DNA from: a virus
DNA length: 64,000 bases
IMG/VR virus record: IMGVR_UViG_3300047157_000063
Span: 1 to 64,000 of that record
Reading direction: 5' to 3' (one strand)
This document shows, in pieces, positions 40,001 through 48,134 of the stretch (its first letter is position 1; each line of letters begins with the position of its first letter). The notes under the pieces are model-generated. The model had not been told where the DNA came from and ran no database searches. It saw only the letters and a list, made by a program, of their open reading frames with translations. The translations under genes were made by a program, and so were the position numbers.

Positions 40001-40674
40001 AAATCCGCTGTGCCGTTATCACCACCGTCTTCTGAAATTTCTAGCTTGTAACCTGGATTATCTGTTCCTATACCAACCCTACCTTCGTGGGTAAATCTAA
40101 CTCTTTCAATTAAAGCACCAGAAGCTGTTCCGTTTCCAAAGTCAATAGTAATATCCCCTGATGTACTAGCGGAAACTGAATCCATTACACCGAATATACC
40201 ACCAATTGAATATTCATTATAACCTCCAAATTGCAATCCGTATTTTTCATTAACGGCATTACCGGTACCATTTAAAAATAAACCGGTATGGTTGTCTGTA
40301 GAGCTATTAGTTATTTTTGTGGGTTGATTTGTGTTGCTAGGATCCCCTTTTATTGTTAGTTTTGATTCAGGGTTAACAGTACCGATACCAATTCTACCAT
40401 CAGATTTAATGGTCATTTTTGTACTTGGAGTAGTGGCTGTTGTTACGTGAGTAGTTAAAAATTGTAGATCAGATGAACCATTATCTAACGCAGATCTTAC
40501 ACCTGCTATTTTAGCGTTATAGTTAACTGTGCTTGCTGAAGTAGACGATCCAAAAATAATTTCACTACCACCACCAGGCGTGTTTGATCCACCAGTATAT
40601 AAAAATATAGAATCTGAAGGCGCACTAGCAAAAGCTGTGTTAATTTTTATGCCTGAAAGAAATGGTATCGCCAT
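37075..40674 (-). CDS. Large tail fibre with carbohydrate-binding-like insert (1199 aa)
   Basis: A beta-helical fibre built of repeats such as GRIGIGTVNPESKLTIKG and RVGIGTDNPGYKLEI. Residues about 355-470 form a jelly-roll-like domain (NLITNGDFSASTGWGVGSGW, VYKVSLEVSDYTSG, FTVDNVSVKQI) resembling CBM4/9-type sugar binders. Two GGPFLPL segments flank it, as in known fibre linkers. The end lacks an S74 chaperone and finishes with a small beta domain. A terminator for the preceding gene lies just upstream, so this gene may start a separate transcript. Confidence 0.65.
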   Translation of the reverse strand: MAIPFLSGIKINTAFASAPSDSIFLYTGGSNTPGGGSEIIFGSSTSASTVNYNAKIAGVRSALDNGSSDLQFLTTHVTTATTPSTKMTIKSDGRIGIGTVNPESKLTIKGDPSNTNQPTKITNSSTDNHTGLFLNGTGNAVNEKYGLQFGGYNEYSIGGIFGVMDSVSASTSGDITIDFGNGTASGALIERVRFTHEGRVGIGTDNPGYKLEISEDGGDNGTADLFFLRNTNSTRAQTFQFQLDTAKDLVITGSSGAGGFNFVSGTRGATFNKYVNAGTGFRMASGQAIDFINSNIGYNSIERNTTLGGLQINTGGTASLNILDNSDASFAGSLSVSDIPFNSTSVSVLVADEILGSNLITNGDFSASTGWGVGSGWTISSGKASVDTASTVGLTQSISVVSGNVYKVSLEVSDYTSGSLQPQFGGSQVISQISANGKYVYTVTSSVTNTVFYLYAVGDAEFTVDNVSVKQITSASDQIKKREISTDVFTGGPFLPLAGGTMTGSLFTGYIESNSITIDSHAPGNAVLTLQYDSNQDSPATVDNNDILGAIHFKGIDDSANNAVTGVYGKILATSDGLWDGSGNRGIDLSFHTGKYSSGSVSTAVALTLDKDQNATFAANLETKGMLSVRDASSNHQVKIQATVGGTSRIMAHNGNTAQNHDLDIVSTQIDFLTGSITGSDNSRALFLDSSRNATFTGDILTNTDSSSDIGKTDARWANLWVDTINGGSPVTGGPFLPISAGSTKPLTGSLYFNNSVHQLLWPHTSGQSTSRSWSFIGEQGSYGKFELRMSDAADDTPDTTVLEFNRNNVATFKGSMRVQSDDGDKFLVRSNDYTIARIISRGTGANLDKGLFSLMSSDGTNNNVEKVRIDSAGLSWFDGGSVRIGGDLDVIGNLTVGGTTTTLNTETVEVEDNILQLNTTQGTSGNADTATAATSGISIYRGDGVTQASLIFDDADDTWDLTDSLKVASGVFTNSIYLTDKIRFLNKAGDGWLTLATINTSASEAVYDLTTIGTVNASGTATFGGTVRTDGYLQVINASAEIWIGDTLSGGDGGFIKWNSTNDYLYIGNSYNSAYNEDIKIDNTGKVTFGSNVQVKNALIDNASVTSATTTTTVASVSGTTYAAVFFDYVIYKSSNIRAGTVVACSDGTSVSFTETSTTDLGDTSDVTLAVDYSSSNFRLRATTTSSTWNIKAIIRAI

Positions 40675-40697
40675 ATTAGTTTATTTGAATAGTAAAA

Positions 40698-40719
40698 AGA
40701 CGGTACTCACGCACCGTCT
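40698..40719 (-). terminator. Rho-independent terminator between fibre genes
   Basis: On the minus strand a 7-bp perfect stem (AGACGGT/ACCGTCT) with an 8-base loop is followed by TTTTT. It lies 15 bases past the stop at 40735 and about 20 bases before the next fibre start at 40674. It would separate the lysis/fibre-base messages from the large fibre genes. Confidence 0.7.
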
Positions 40720-40734
40720 ATATTTTTTATTTTA

Positions 40735-42084
40735 TTAACCTATCTTATTGATAAGAACTATTATCTTGTCTGTATCAGGTTTTTGAGCAAATGTTATAGT
40801 AACAAGTCCGTCAGCTCCTCTTACCACATCAGCCATAGCAGTTAACCCAGTGTCAACTTCAATCAACTGAATCATAAATTTAGTACTGTCATTTCCTATT
40901 GAAGCTGGAAGATTTTTATCAGCACCAGTTACAGTTACACCATGTTTTTTTAAGTTTATTGTTGTTGCTGAATTATTACCAATTGTAGTAGAAAATTGTC
41001 TAGCCGTAATGTCAGTTGTTAAAGCAATAGTACCTGATGCATCTGGTAAAGAAACAACTCTAGCAGCAGTTGGATCGCCACCTGTAAGTTTTATTTCATT
41101 AGTATCATCTGTAGTACCTTCAAATTCAATAGTATTGTTTTCTACAACTTTTACAGTTTCATTTAATGTTGTTTGAGTACCTTTTACTGTAAAGTCACCT
41201 TCAACTGTTAGGTTATCACCTATTGTAACTTCTGAACTAGCATTACCAATTGTTACAGGAACATCAGCTGTTGCTGTACCTATTGTAATACCGTTTGTAG
41301 TATTAGAATTATCTATATTTAATGTAGAGGTTGAATCTAAGGATATATTACTACCATCTACAACTAAAGTACCATCTATGTCAGTATCGTCTAAATTAGA
41401 TACACCATCTACGCTTAGATCAGTTGTTACTGTTAAATTGTTACCTATAGTTACATTATTTGGTAAACCAATTTGTACTTTAACATTTGTGCCAGGGACT
41501 TTGCAGGTTTTGTTACTGCTGTTTCTATTTCGTTTGCAGTACCTATTATTTGTAGGTCATCTGTTAATAGATCTACATCTTGAGCACTAGGTATCAGCAT
41601 CTACTGTAAGAGCTGTAGCTACACTTGCTGTAGTAGCGTTTGTTAATCTACCTTGTCTATCTACTGTGATTACTGGAATTGCTGTAGCTGATCCATATAC
41701 ACCACTGTTTGTAGCGGTCATGTCGGTAGATGTGTCGTCAAGATCGATTTTTAAAGTATAAGGTTGGGTTAAAGCAAGTGGATCACCAGATCGTACAAAT
41801 GCAGTTGTTATACCTGTATCACCAGATATAACTAAATCAAAATTACCAGCTGTTACATCGTAAGCAACGCCACCATCGTCTGTTACTTTTACTTGTCTTA
41901 TGTCTCCAGAAAGATCTATCCAAGCCGATCCGTCGAGAAACTTTAGGTGAAACACTTCCTGTGTCGTATATTATTTTACCAGCTATGCGTGACTAGCGTT
42001 GCCTCTTGTTGTCTTGTGAAGGATCGCGTTTTGCAACTCTGATACGCTTCGTAAGTCTAAGTGATTTAAAATAGGTATTGCCAT
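40735..42084 (-). CDS. Fibre/tail protein, frameshifted (about 449 aa)
   Basis: It starts at 42084 (MAIPILNHLDLRSVSELQNA), a common opening for phage fibre adaptors. After a break near 41995 it continues KIIYDTGS and SAWIDLSGDIRQVKVTDDGG (open from 41955 to 41587). After breaks at about 41590 and 41505 it runs through VTIGNNLTV, VEGDFTVKGTQTTLNE and ARQFSTTIGNN to LINKIG, stop 40735. The two later breaks are explained by one extra C and one missing A. The repeated TIGNNLTV units indicate a beta-helical stalk, and the TTTLNxE motif is shared with the next fibre gene. Confidence 0.55.
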
Positions 42085-42090
42085 TGTTTT

Positions 42091-42805
42091 TTAGTTTAAG
42101 TATGCGTAGCCACTTTCAGCAGCTGCTAAGTTTATTGTTAAGTTGTTTGAATCAGTGTATACGACACCAGCAAAAGCGCCGACGTTAGTGTAAACATTCA
42201 TCGGAGCTTGAAAATTTTATACTAACGCTAGGAAATTTACCTAGGTTATGGTTTATTGTCCATGATGTCAGCTCGAACGTTGTTTGGTGATGGTGAGCGT
42301 ATGTTTTATCACCTCCACTTTCAGCGTATATATCTATACCGTATACTTTTTCATTTACAATAGAACCGTTACCTGTTTGAAAGGTTAACGATAAGTTATA
42401 AAAATTAGAGTTACTGTCTACGTTAAAGCTATCTACTTTGTAAACACCAAAGTTGTTTTTATTACTTGTTTCGTAAATGATTATATTTTTACCAGCTAAT
42501 AAAGCTAAAGCATTATTAAGAGGATTGTCAGGTTCGTTGTAGTTGTATTTGCTAACTTTTAGACTAGTTACACTAGTGAATGTATTATCACTAGATAACG
42601 TAAACTTAGCTTGACCACTACCCAACGTGCCATTATTATATTTATATGTAAAGCTACTACTAGAACCAGCAGTATTTGATTCAGCTAGAAATTTTTGGAC
42701 ATCACCTACGATAAAGTTTCTAGTCGCCCCGCTTGAATCAGAGCCAAGCAATTTATCTCCTCTACTAACATTTGTGTCTTTAGTATAGCCACTTATTCTT
42801 GCCAT
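42091..42805 (-). CDS. Tail/fibre-base protein (frameshifted near C-terminus)
   Basis: It starts MARISGYTKDTNVSRGDKLL, then GSDSSGATRNFIVGDVQKFL, an opening I recognise from marine phage proteins at the fibre base. The end contains TSWTINHNLGKFPSVSIKFS, a common C-terminal module. The frame then shifts near 42203 and the natural ending APMNVYTNVGAFAGVVYTD to SGYAYLN stops at 42091. The total is about 237 residues. The spacing of six bases to the next gene supports joint expression. Confidence 0.55.
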
Positions 42806-42810
42806 ATCTT

Positions 42811-43263
42811 TTACTTATTGCTTATTGATTTAAATTTTTCAGCTCCTCGTGAACCAAAATAAGCTACATAAACTGTAACTAGGAGTGTTTGCAGTAAAGA
42901 AACCCAACCTTCAGCTACATTAAATTCAATCTCAAAGCTATCTAATAAAATCAGTATAACCATAGATACAGTTAAGAATATTAAAGACATTGGACGTGTG
43001 TTTTTAGAAAGCCATGAATCAGATTTCATATCGCTATCCCAACGTTTAGATATCTCTTGCATTTCAACCATATCTTGTTCTAATAGTTTTAACGCTTTTT
43101 CTTTATCTTCCGCTGGCAATACATCGTCCTTTTGTATAAGGTTTTTAACCATACCTAAAACACCAGCGTCTGGTAAAATATCACCAGCCACACCTAATAT
43201 ACTAGGTGCAGCTTTAGATAAAAATTTACCTACCTTAGTTTCTGAGAATTTTTTCTTTGGCAT
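42811..43263 (-). CDS. Holin-like membrane protein
   Basis: Residues 1-90 are soluble and charged. From about 85 the order DSWLSKNTRPMSLIFLTVSM, VILILLDS, then WVSLLQTLLVTVYVAYFGSR and GAEK gives two clear membrane segments. The SxxTRP motif before the first segment and YFGSRGxEK at the end are typical of the three-TM GTA/phage holin family (PF11351-like). Holins open the inner membrane at the end of infection. No endolysin is recognised beside it. Confidence 0.7.
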   Translation of the reverse strand: MPKKKFSETKVGKFLSKAAPSILGVAGDILPDAGVLGMVKNLIQKDDVLPAEDKEKALKLLEQDMVEMQEISKRWDSDMKSDSWLSKNTRPMSLIFLTVSMVILILLDSFEIEFNVAEGWVSLLQTLLVTVYVAYFGSRGAEKFKSISNK

Positions 43264-43667
43264 TATGATTTAAATTTCATGCCTTTCATTTTGAAAGACT
43301 TGTTATTACCAATTAAAGATGGTTTGTAATTTGCGGTAGAATCATCCATGTTTTCTGAAGCTTTCTTTTCTACTTTTGGATCTGAAGCCCCTGTGTTATT
43401 AACTGTAAAACTACCAGTTGCTGGATCATAAGTTCCACTTGTTTCAGTACCTTCGTTCCAATCTACTAAACCACTAGAACCTTCAGTAGACTTATTAGTT
43501 GTTGTAGTTGTTTCTGAACCAGGTGTTCCAGGTTGTGATTTACCACCAGTTCCTCTATTGAATAAACCTGTTTTAAATATATTATTTCTAGCTTCGTCTG
43601 GCACACCACCAGCTTCAACGCTTTCAATTTGTGCATCAACTGCTCTGGTTGTAAGCAGATCTTTCAT
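43263..43667 (-). CDS. Low-complexity Thr/Gly/Asp-rich protein (134 aa)
   Basis: A likely disordered protein (GTGGKSQPGTPGSETTTTTN) with a basic, Met/Lys-rich end (KSFKMKGMKFKS). It overlaps the upstream ORF by 32 bases, more than is usual here. The two may therefore be one gene split by an indel near 43650. The function is unknown. Confidence 0.4.
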   Translation of the reverse strand: MKDLLTTRAVDAQIESVEAGGVPDEARNNIFKTGLFNRGTGGKSQPGTPGSETTTTTNKSTEGSSGLVDWNEGTETSGTYDPATGSFTVNNTGASDPKVEKKASENMDDSTANYKPSLIGNNKSFKMKGMKFKS

Positions 43668-43938
43668 CTCCTTCTACACCTGCTTGCTCTGATTTCTTGT
43701 TTAGCAAACCTAAGAAACCTTTACCATCTCTTTTCTTTTCTAACTTCTTTAGTTTTTTAAGTTGTTTTCTATCAGCTATATCAATACCAGCTTGATTAGT
43801 TCTAACAGAATACCTATCATTATTATATAACATAGGTTTTTCTTCTGTTTTAGTTGTTGTTGTCGTAGTTTCGTTTGTACCTGGATTATTTTGTGTATAA
43901 GGTGTAAATTTTGCTTCTTTCTTTTCTTCAACAGCCAT
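43636..43938 (-). CDS. Small Lys-rich protein of unknown function (about 100 aa)
   Basis: The best start is ATG 43938 (MAVEEKKEAKFTPYTQNNPG), overlapping the previous stop by a few bases. It holds a Thr run (TTTTTTKTEEK) and a basic helix (KQLKKLKKLEKKRDGKGF). The Thr-rich linkers resemble those of the next protein, supporting a split gene or paralogues. No motif was found. Confidence 0.4.
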   Translation of the reverse strand: MAVEEKKEAKFTPYTQNNPGTNETTTTTTKTEEKPMLYNNDRYSVRTNQAGIDIADRKQLKKLKKLEKKRDGKGFLGLLNKKSEQAGVEGDERSAYNQSS

Positions 43939-44122
43939 CAACCTTACCAATTTTCTTTAAACCAGTTTTCTCTGTTACAACATCATCAAATTTTTTCTTT
44001 GATTCATCAGTTACGCCTCTCTGTGTTTGCATGTCTTTTAGATAATTCTCAAACTTTCCTCCATAACCACCACCGGTTCTAATACCATCCATATCAGCAT
44101 CCCAAGCTTGTTGCCAGCTCAT
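43928..44122 (-). CDS. Small protein of unknown function (64 aa)
   Basis: MSWQQAWDADMDGIRTGGGY opens a short polar protein with a helical end (DESKKKFDDVVTEKTGLKKI). It sits in a run of small late genes downstream of the chaperonin operon. The gene ends by overlapping the next start. No family is recognised. Confidence 0.4.
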   Translation of the reverse strand: MSWQQAWDADMDGIRTGGGYGGKFENYLKDMQTQRGVTDESKKKFDDVVTEKTGLKKIGKVDGC

Positions 44123-44135
44123 TCTTTGTTTACCT

Positions 44136-44405
44136 TCAACACTCAGGAGTTGTTGTTACTGTTGTAGAACCCATACTTGTTCCATCTGTAGAGTTTTCAA
44201 ACACTTCCGTGTGTGGATGCCCTGGGTCTTCGTCACCCTCGTGTCCTTTGTCTTTTGCTACAGTTGGCTTATATAATGCAGCACCTACAGAAGCGACAAC
44301 ATCGCTAGCTGATTGAGCTTCGTTACCTGAAGCCGCTGCAATAATATCTTTATCCATTTTTTTAGCAACTGCTTTTGCTTTAATTTTTTGATATATTGTA
44401 CCCAT
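44136..44405 (-). CDS. Small protein with His/Asp-rich centre (89 aa)
   Basis: An N-terminal basic helix (IYQKIKAKAVAKKMDKDIIA) is followed by KDKGHEGDEDPGHPHTEVFE, a His/Asp/Glu cluster that could hold a metal. The end is Thr/Ser-rich. It starts two bases after the HEQAH protein gene stops. The function is unknown. Confidence 0.45.
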   Translation of the reverse strand: MGTIYQKIKAKAVAKKMDKDIIAAASGNEAQSASDVVASVGAALYKPTVAKDKGHEGDEDPGHPHTEVFENSTDGTSMGSTTVTTTPEC

Positions 44406-44407
44406 GA

Positions 44408-44848
44408 TTATGTTAGTTTATTTTTGATTTTTTTACCATACTTTGCGGCAACTCGTTCTTCAGCGTCTTTTTCCCACGCTAAATTACCAGCTCCCTCTAT
44501 AATGTCTTTTCTTTTTGTAACTTCACCCTTCCACCAAACGTTTTGAGCATCGTAATCAAACAATGCTACAGTGTTTTCGCTAGGTTCTTTTACTATTTTT
44601 CTGTGTTTTGTGTCCCACAAGGTATTAAACTGATCTATATGAGCTTGCTCATGCGCCAGCATGTGTCTACCTTCCTCACTATTGAGGTCAACGGATTCGT
44701 CCGCAAATATAGTACCGTCTTTATTCGCCTCACCTTTAACACCAGGTTCTAGTTTTTTTCTAAACACTGGTGATGTTGGGGTAAACTTTTTCTCAGTAGA
44801 TTGTTGATTAAATAAAGTTTCAGTAGATTTACTTAACTTAAAACCCAT
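44408..44848 (-). CDS. HEQAH zinc-protease-like protein (146 aa)
   Basis: Residues 66-70 are HEQAH, preceded by EEGRHMLA and followed by IDQF. This matches the HExxH core of DUF4157/eCIS-core-type putative metallopeptidases, whose N-terminal half also has a GTIFADESVDL-like strand before the helix. The C-terminal half is helical. It lies between the chaperonin operon and the holin, so lysis (cell-wall or lipoprotein cleavage) or virion processing are both possible; neither is shown. It overlaps the upstream gene by one base. Confidence 0.5.
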   Translation of the reverse strand: MGFKLSKSTETLFNQQSTEKKFTPTSPVFRKKLEPGVKGEANKDGTIFADESVDLNSEEGRHMLAHEQAHIDQFNTLWDTKHRKIVKEPSENTVALFDYDAQNVWWKGEVTKRKDIIEGAGNLAWEKDAEERVAAKYGKKIKNKLT

Positions 44849-45057
44849 TACTTAGTCATTTTATCAGCTGCTTTACTAGCAACAGCTCCCATAAGAGCTT
44901 TACCAGCTACGGCAGCTAAAGGCGCAAATTTAGATACTGCAGGTTTATACTTGCCTGGAGATCCAATTCCTGGTAACTTAGGATTTACAATACCGTTATT
45001 GTTTGCAATTCCTGGATTTTGAAAAATGTTACTTGCTTTTTTTCCTGATTTTCCCAT
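44848..45057 (-). CDS. Small basic Gly/Pro/Ala-rich protein (69 aa)
   Basis: It starts MGKSGKKASNIFQNPGIANN and ends in an Ala-rich helix (APLAAVAGKALMGAVASKAA) that could touch a membrane. It lies two bases after the winged-helix-like gene and is coupled to the HEQAH gene. The function is unknown. Confidence 0.45.
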   Translation of the reverse strand: MGKSGKKASNIFQNPGIANNNGIVNPKLPGIGSPGKYKPAVSKFAPLAAVAGKALMGAVASKAADKMTK

Positions 45058-45059
45058 GA

Positions 45060-45500
45060 TTATCTGTCTTTATCTTTAATCATATCATCTATAGCTTTAT
45101 TGTAAACTTTATCAGTATATGATTTGTTATTAAAAAATTTATTTCGTTCTGATGTGGGAAGGTCCTCTTCACCTAATAAGATTCTGTATATACGGGATAT
45201 GAGTTGAGAGCATTTAAATGAGGTTTTGTATATACTATATTTAATTGTAGTTCTATTTCTTTGACGCCATACATCTATCCAACCTTCTCTCCTAAGTCGT
45301 TCCCATCGGTTTTTATCCCATGAGTAAGTGTAAACACCATCTATAAAGTCATTACGTGTAAATCGCGATTTGCAATCTAAATAGACTAAAAGTTCTAAAT
45401 CAGCGTCTTTTAAGTCATAAGTTTTACAGGCCCATTTTCTAACAAGCCTGTAATACTTAAATAAATTCATTTCGCGTATATCTTGAGCACTTATCCTCAT
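45060..45500 (-). CDS. Conserved phage protein, MarR-like winged helix candidate (146 aa)
   Basis: Residues about 10-100 (MNLFKYYRLVRKWACKTYDL, ADLELLVYLDCKSRFTRNDF, NRWERLRREGWIDVWRQRNR) read as helix-helix-HTH-wing, the MarR layout. I know close relatives only as conserved proteins of marine phages. The C-terminal helix is basic. The start overlaps the GroES-like stop in ATGA, so the gene is the third member of the chaperonin operon. DNA binding is inferred; a late-gene regulator is one possibility. Confidence 0.5.
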   Translation of the reverse strand: MRISAQDIREMNLFKYYRLVRKWACKTYDLKDADLELLVYLDCKSRFTRNDFIDGVYTYSWDKNRWERLRREGWIDVWRQRNRTTIKYSIYKTSFKCSQLISRIYRILLGEEDLPTSERNKFFNNKSYTDKVYNKAIDDMIKDKDR

Positions 45501-45754
45501 TCTACTAAAACAACGTTACCAATTGATATAACATGATACATATTACCGTTCCAAGTTATACCATGCCCATTGTTTTTGTCATAATAGATAATATCACCAT
45601 CTTGTATGCACTCTACTTTATGTCCAGCACTGATGACTCTAGCTTTTAGATACCTATTGTCACTATCTAACTTTTCTGTTATTTCTAAACCTGCTATTTT
45701 TTGCGGTTTTTCTTTAATTTTTTCTATTACGATGTTATAATTAATTGCTTTCAT
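45497..45754 (-). CDS. groES: GroES-like co-chaperonin
   Basis: An 85-residue single-barrel protein: [20 protein letters not shown] opens with the first strand and a loop in which IAGLEI takes the place of the GroES mobile-loop GGIVL. Then come YLKARVISAGHKV, CIQDGDIIYYDKNNGHGITW and HVISIGNVVLVE. The QDGD turn and final strand match GroES order. It is a little shorter than bacterial GroES (about 95) and overlaps the end of groEL by 14 bases, so the phage makes both partners together. It probably caps the phage GroEL, host GroEL or both. Confidence 0.7.
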   Translation of the reverse strand: MKAINYNIVIEKIKEKPQKIAGLEITEKLDSDNRYLKARVISAGHKVECIQDGDIIYYDKNNGHGITWNGNMYHVISIGNVVLVE

Positions 45755-47312
45755 TGACTCTCACGTTATTAATTACACAATCTGCAGAAATTATTGTAGA
45801 AACCACACTAACTGCGTTCTTTAGTGCCGTTTTTGTTACCAAAACCGGGTCAATTATACCGGTTTCTACCATATTTACGTATTTTCCATTCGTTACATCT
45901 ATTCCGTAACCTTTGGTTATACCTGTTTTCTTAGTATTCTCGAGTCCAGCGTTGTCTAATATAGTATTAAATGGTGATAATATAGATTTTAACAATATTT
46001 CTTCACCTACATTGCTAGGTTCGATGTTTTTTGATGCGTCAAACAACGCAACGCCTCCGCCAGGTACAATTCCTTCTTGTAAAGCTGCTTTTACTGCATA
46101 TATAGAGTCTTCAACTCTGTCTTTCTTCTCTTTTAGCTCTACTTTTGAGTCAGCACCAACCTTTATAACGCCTACAGAGCCAGAAAGCATAGCTAATCTT
46201 TCCTGTAGTTTCTTTTTAAAGTAAGGTTTTGTCTCTTTTTTAATGCTTTTCTTTACGTTTTTTATCCTTTCCTGTAAATCCTCGTTTACAAAACCAGTTG
46301 TAAGGACTGTAGTTCTGCTATCTGTCACAGATTTGACTACTTCACCCAAACAATCTGGCTGGATCAGATCTAAATCGTCTCCAAGCTCTTCATTTACTAC
46401 TTTAGCACCAGTTAAAAAGGCTAAATCATCAATAGCATCTTTCTTACTAGTTGCAAAACCAGGTGTGTCAATAATATTTACCTTAATATTACCTTTAACC
46501 TTGTTCATTAATAGTGCTGATTTGACCTGCTCGTCTACTTCAGCTACAATAAGTAGTGATCTTTTATTTTTAAGTACATGTTCTAATATACTTTGTATCT
46601 TTCTTATGTTAGGTATAGGTGAAGATACGATCAAAACTAGCGGGTTTTCTAAAACACATCGCTGTTTGTCTTTGTCAGTTATAAAATATTGTGATGTTAT
46701 ACCTGAATCTATTTGAACTCCATCTACTATTTCTGCATAAGTTCTGTCATCTTCTGATTCTTCCATCAAAACTACACCATCTTTACCTACTTTATCATAA
46801 GCATCAGCAATTATATCGCCTAACTCCTTGTCATTGTTACAGCTTATTGATGAAACACTCTGTAACATATTGCCAGATACTGGCGTGGCGTGTTCTGAAA
46901 GGTATTTATTAACCTTTTCACTTGCTGATTTAATTCCATTTTTAATATCTCTTGTAGAATGATCTTTATATTCTGGATCATTAACTAGTTTTAAAAGTGA
47001 TTGAGCAAGGACGGTAGCTGTAGTAGTACCGTCACCTGCTTCTTTCACCGTATTGCTGGCCGCTTCCTTTATTAAAGTTGCACCTATGTTTTCAACCGGA
47101 TCGTGTAAGACTACAGATTCTGCTACTGTAACACCGTCTTTTGTGATAATCGGTTTACCCATTGCATCTTCGTAAATAACACATTTACCAGACGCGCCTA
47201 ATGTAGACTTAACAGCTTTCGCTAATTTATCTACACCAGCAATGATTTGACTCTTTGCGTCGTTACCAAAATGTAATTCTTTTACATAACGACTAGGATT
47301 ATTGTATTCCAT
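45741..47312 (-). CDS. groEL: Phage chaperonin GroEL
   Basis: A 523-residue chaperonin. ATP-site motifs are present: TLGASG (37-42, TLGPKG in most GroELs), TKDG (57-60), [11 protein letters not shown] (93-103), [20 protein letters not shown] and GGGVAL (about 390-420) and GIIDP near residue 485. The apical domain is strongly diverged, and the C-terminal Gly-Gly-Met tail of bacterial GroEL is missing. So the ring is probably active as an ATPase but tuned to phage proteins. The gene is followed in overlap by a groES-like gene, an order opposite to the bacterial groES-groEL operon. It is likely needed for folding capsid or fibre proteins; that role is inference. Confidence 0.9.
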   Translation of the reverse strand: MEYNNPSRYVKELHFGNDAKSQIIAGVDKLAKAVKSTLGASGKCVIYEDAMGKPIITKDGVTVAESVVLHDPVENIGATLIKEAASNTVKEAGDGTTTATVLAQSLLKLVNDPEYKDHSTRDIKNGIKSASEKVNKYLSEHATPVSGNMLQSVSSISCNNDKELGDIIADAYDKVGKDGVVLMEESEDDRTYAEIVDGVQIDSGITSQYFITDKDKQRCVLENPLVLIVSSPIPNIRKIQSILEHVLKNKRSLLIVAEVDEQVKSALLMNKVKGNIKVNIIDTPGFATSKKDAIDDLAFLTGAKVVNEELGDDLDLIQPDCLGEVVKSVTDSRTTVLTTGFVNEDLQERIKNVKKSIKKETKPYFKKKLQERLAMLSGSVGVIKVGADSKVELKEKKDRVEDSIYAVKAALQEGIVPGGGVALFDASKNIEPSNVGEEILLKSILSPFNTILDNAGLENTKKTGITKGYGIDVTNGKYVNMVETGIIDPVLVTKTALKNAVSVVSTIISADCVINNVRVNESN

Positions 47313-47342
47313 TTGATTTGATTAAATTTAATTAAATTGATT

Positions 47343-47663
47343 TTACTTAAATGTCTTAACTACTTTTGGTCCTTTTAAGAAGTCGACTTTCTTAGAGTAG
47401 TGCTCGATGCTACCATCAATAGCAGCTTCAGCACCTTCTATAGTTTCTCTTCTTGTGACGTCATGCCATTTTTCACAGCATGTATCTTCTTTAGGATCAC
47501 ATGGACAATCGATGTCTTTGTATTCCGTTTGGAAGAAACCGTTAGGTAGTTGTACAATCCTCCAGTTTTTCTTTTCTGAAAGGTGTTTCCAAAGGTTTAT
47601 AGTTTCTTCGGAGATTTGTGGTTGACTATTCCACGTATTAGTCTTGTAATAAAAATACGTCAT
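47343..47663 (-). CDS. Conserved phage protein of unknown function (106 aa)
   Basis: I choose ATG 47663 (MTYFYYKTNTWNSQPQISEE) over an upstream in-frame start at 47690. The protein contains WRIVQLPNGFFQTEYKD, a Cys cluster (DCPCDPKEDTCCEKW) and DVTRRETIEGAEAAIDGSIE, a pattern I know from conserved marine-phage proteins. The four Cys could bind zinc. It is the second gene of the late strand, just ahead of groEL. Confidence 0.5.
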   Translation of the reverse strand: MTYFYYKTNTWNSQPQISEETINLWKHLSEKKNWRIVQLPNGFFQTEYKDIDCPCDPKEDTCCEKWHDVTRRETIEGAEAAIDGSIEHYSKKVDFLKGPKVVKTFK

Positions 47664-47711
47664 TGTATTGGTATTTAGGTTAAGAGACACTTTGGTTATA
47701 GCGGGTCTCTG

Positions 47712-47945
47712 TTACGCTACTTCACCTCTACTGTGTGTAGCTCGATTATAAGCTATTGAGGTTCTTCTTACCGCTCCGCTTGGTGTGTGGTGTAAATCAC
47801 TATCTGAGCGCTGGCCTATCCTTTGGTTCTCCGCACGTTTCTCTTCTCTGTCTTTAGTATTAGCCGCAGCTAAGTCTCTAGCACGCTTTGCAGCTAATGC
47901 TTCTCTTGATAATCCTTGGGAGTTACCCGGTCTTTTCTTTGCCAT
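47712..47945 (-). CDS. Small basic protein, first gene of the late strand (77 aa)
   Basis: An Arg/Lys/Ala-rich protein (MAKKRPGNSQGLSREALAAK, then RARDLAAANTKDREEKRAEN) with a polar end. It is likely a helical nucleic-acid-binding or unfolded protein. It is the first leftward gene, about 190 bases from the leftward copy of the phage promoter motif. The function is unknown. Confidence 0.5.
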   Translation of the reverse strand: MAKKRPGNSQGLSREALAAKRARDLAAANTKDREEKRAENQRIGQRSDSDLHHTPSGAVRRTSIAYNRATHSRGEVA

Positions 47946-47950
47946 ACTAC

Positions 47951-47964
47951 TATTATTACACGCT
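47951..47964 (-). repeat. 14-mer repeated ahead of two late gene blocks
   Basis: TATTATTACACGCT here, five bases upstream of the first late gene start, is identical to 26968-26981 ahead of the packaging block. It may be a late promoter element. Confidence 0.35.
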
Positions 47965-48134
47965 CTGTTTTAAATTTAATAGAAAGTGTGACACAAGCTC
48001 CTTACTAGATATACTTATATAGGCTACTGTCACATATTTCAAAAGTTGTTAAATATTTAGAGATACTGTGTTGCTCCCTCTCTTTCCCGCCACCGTCGCC
48101 AGAGGAAAACCGCTTTCTTTTGCCCAGCCCCACC

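Noticed and set aside
46243-46716. 157-codon plus-strand ORF antisense to groEL
   Set aside because: It is a shadow of a strongly conserved gene on the other strand; its composition (Ser/Leu/Thr-rich) is what reverse frames of groEL produce.
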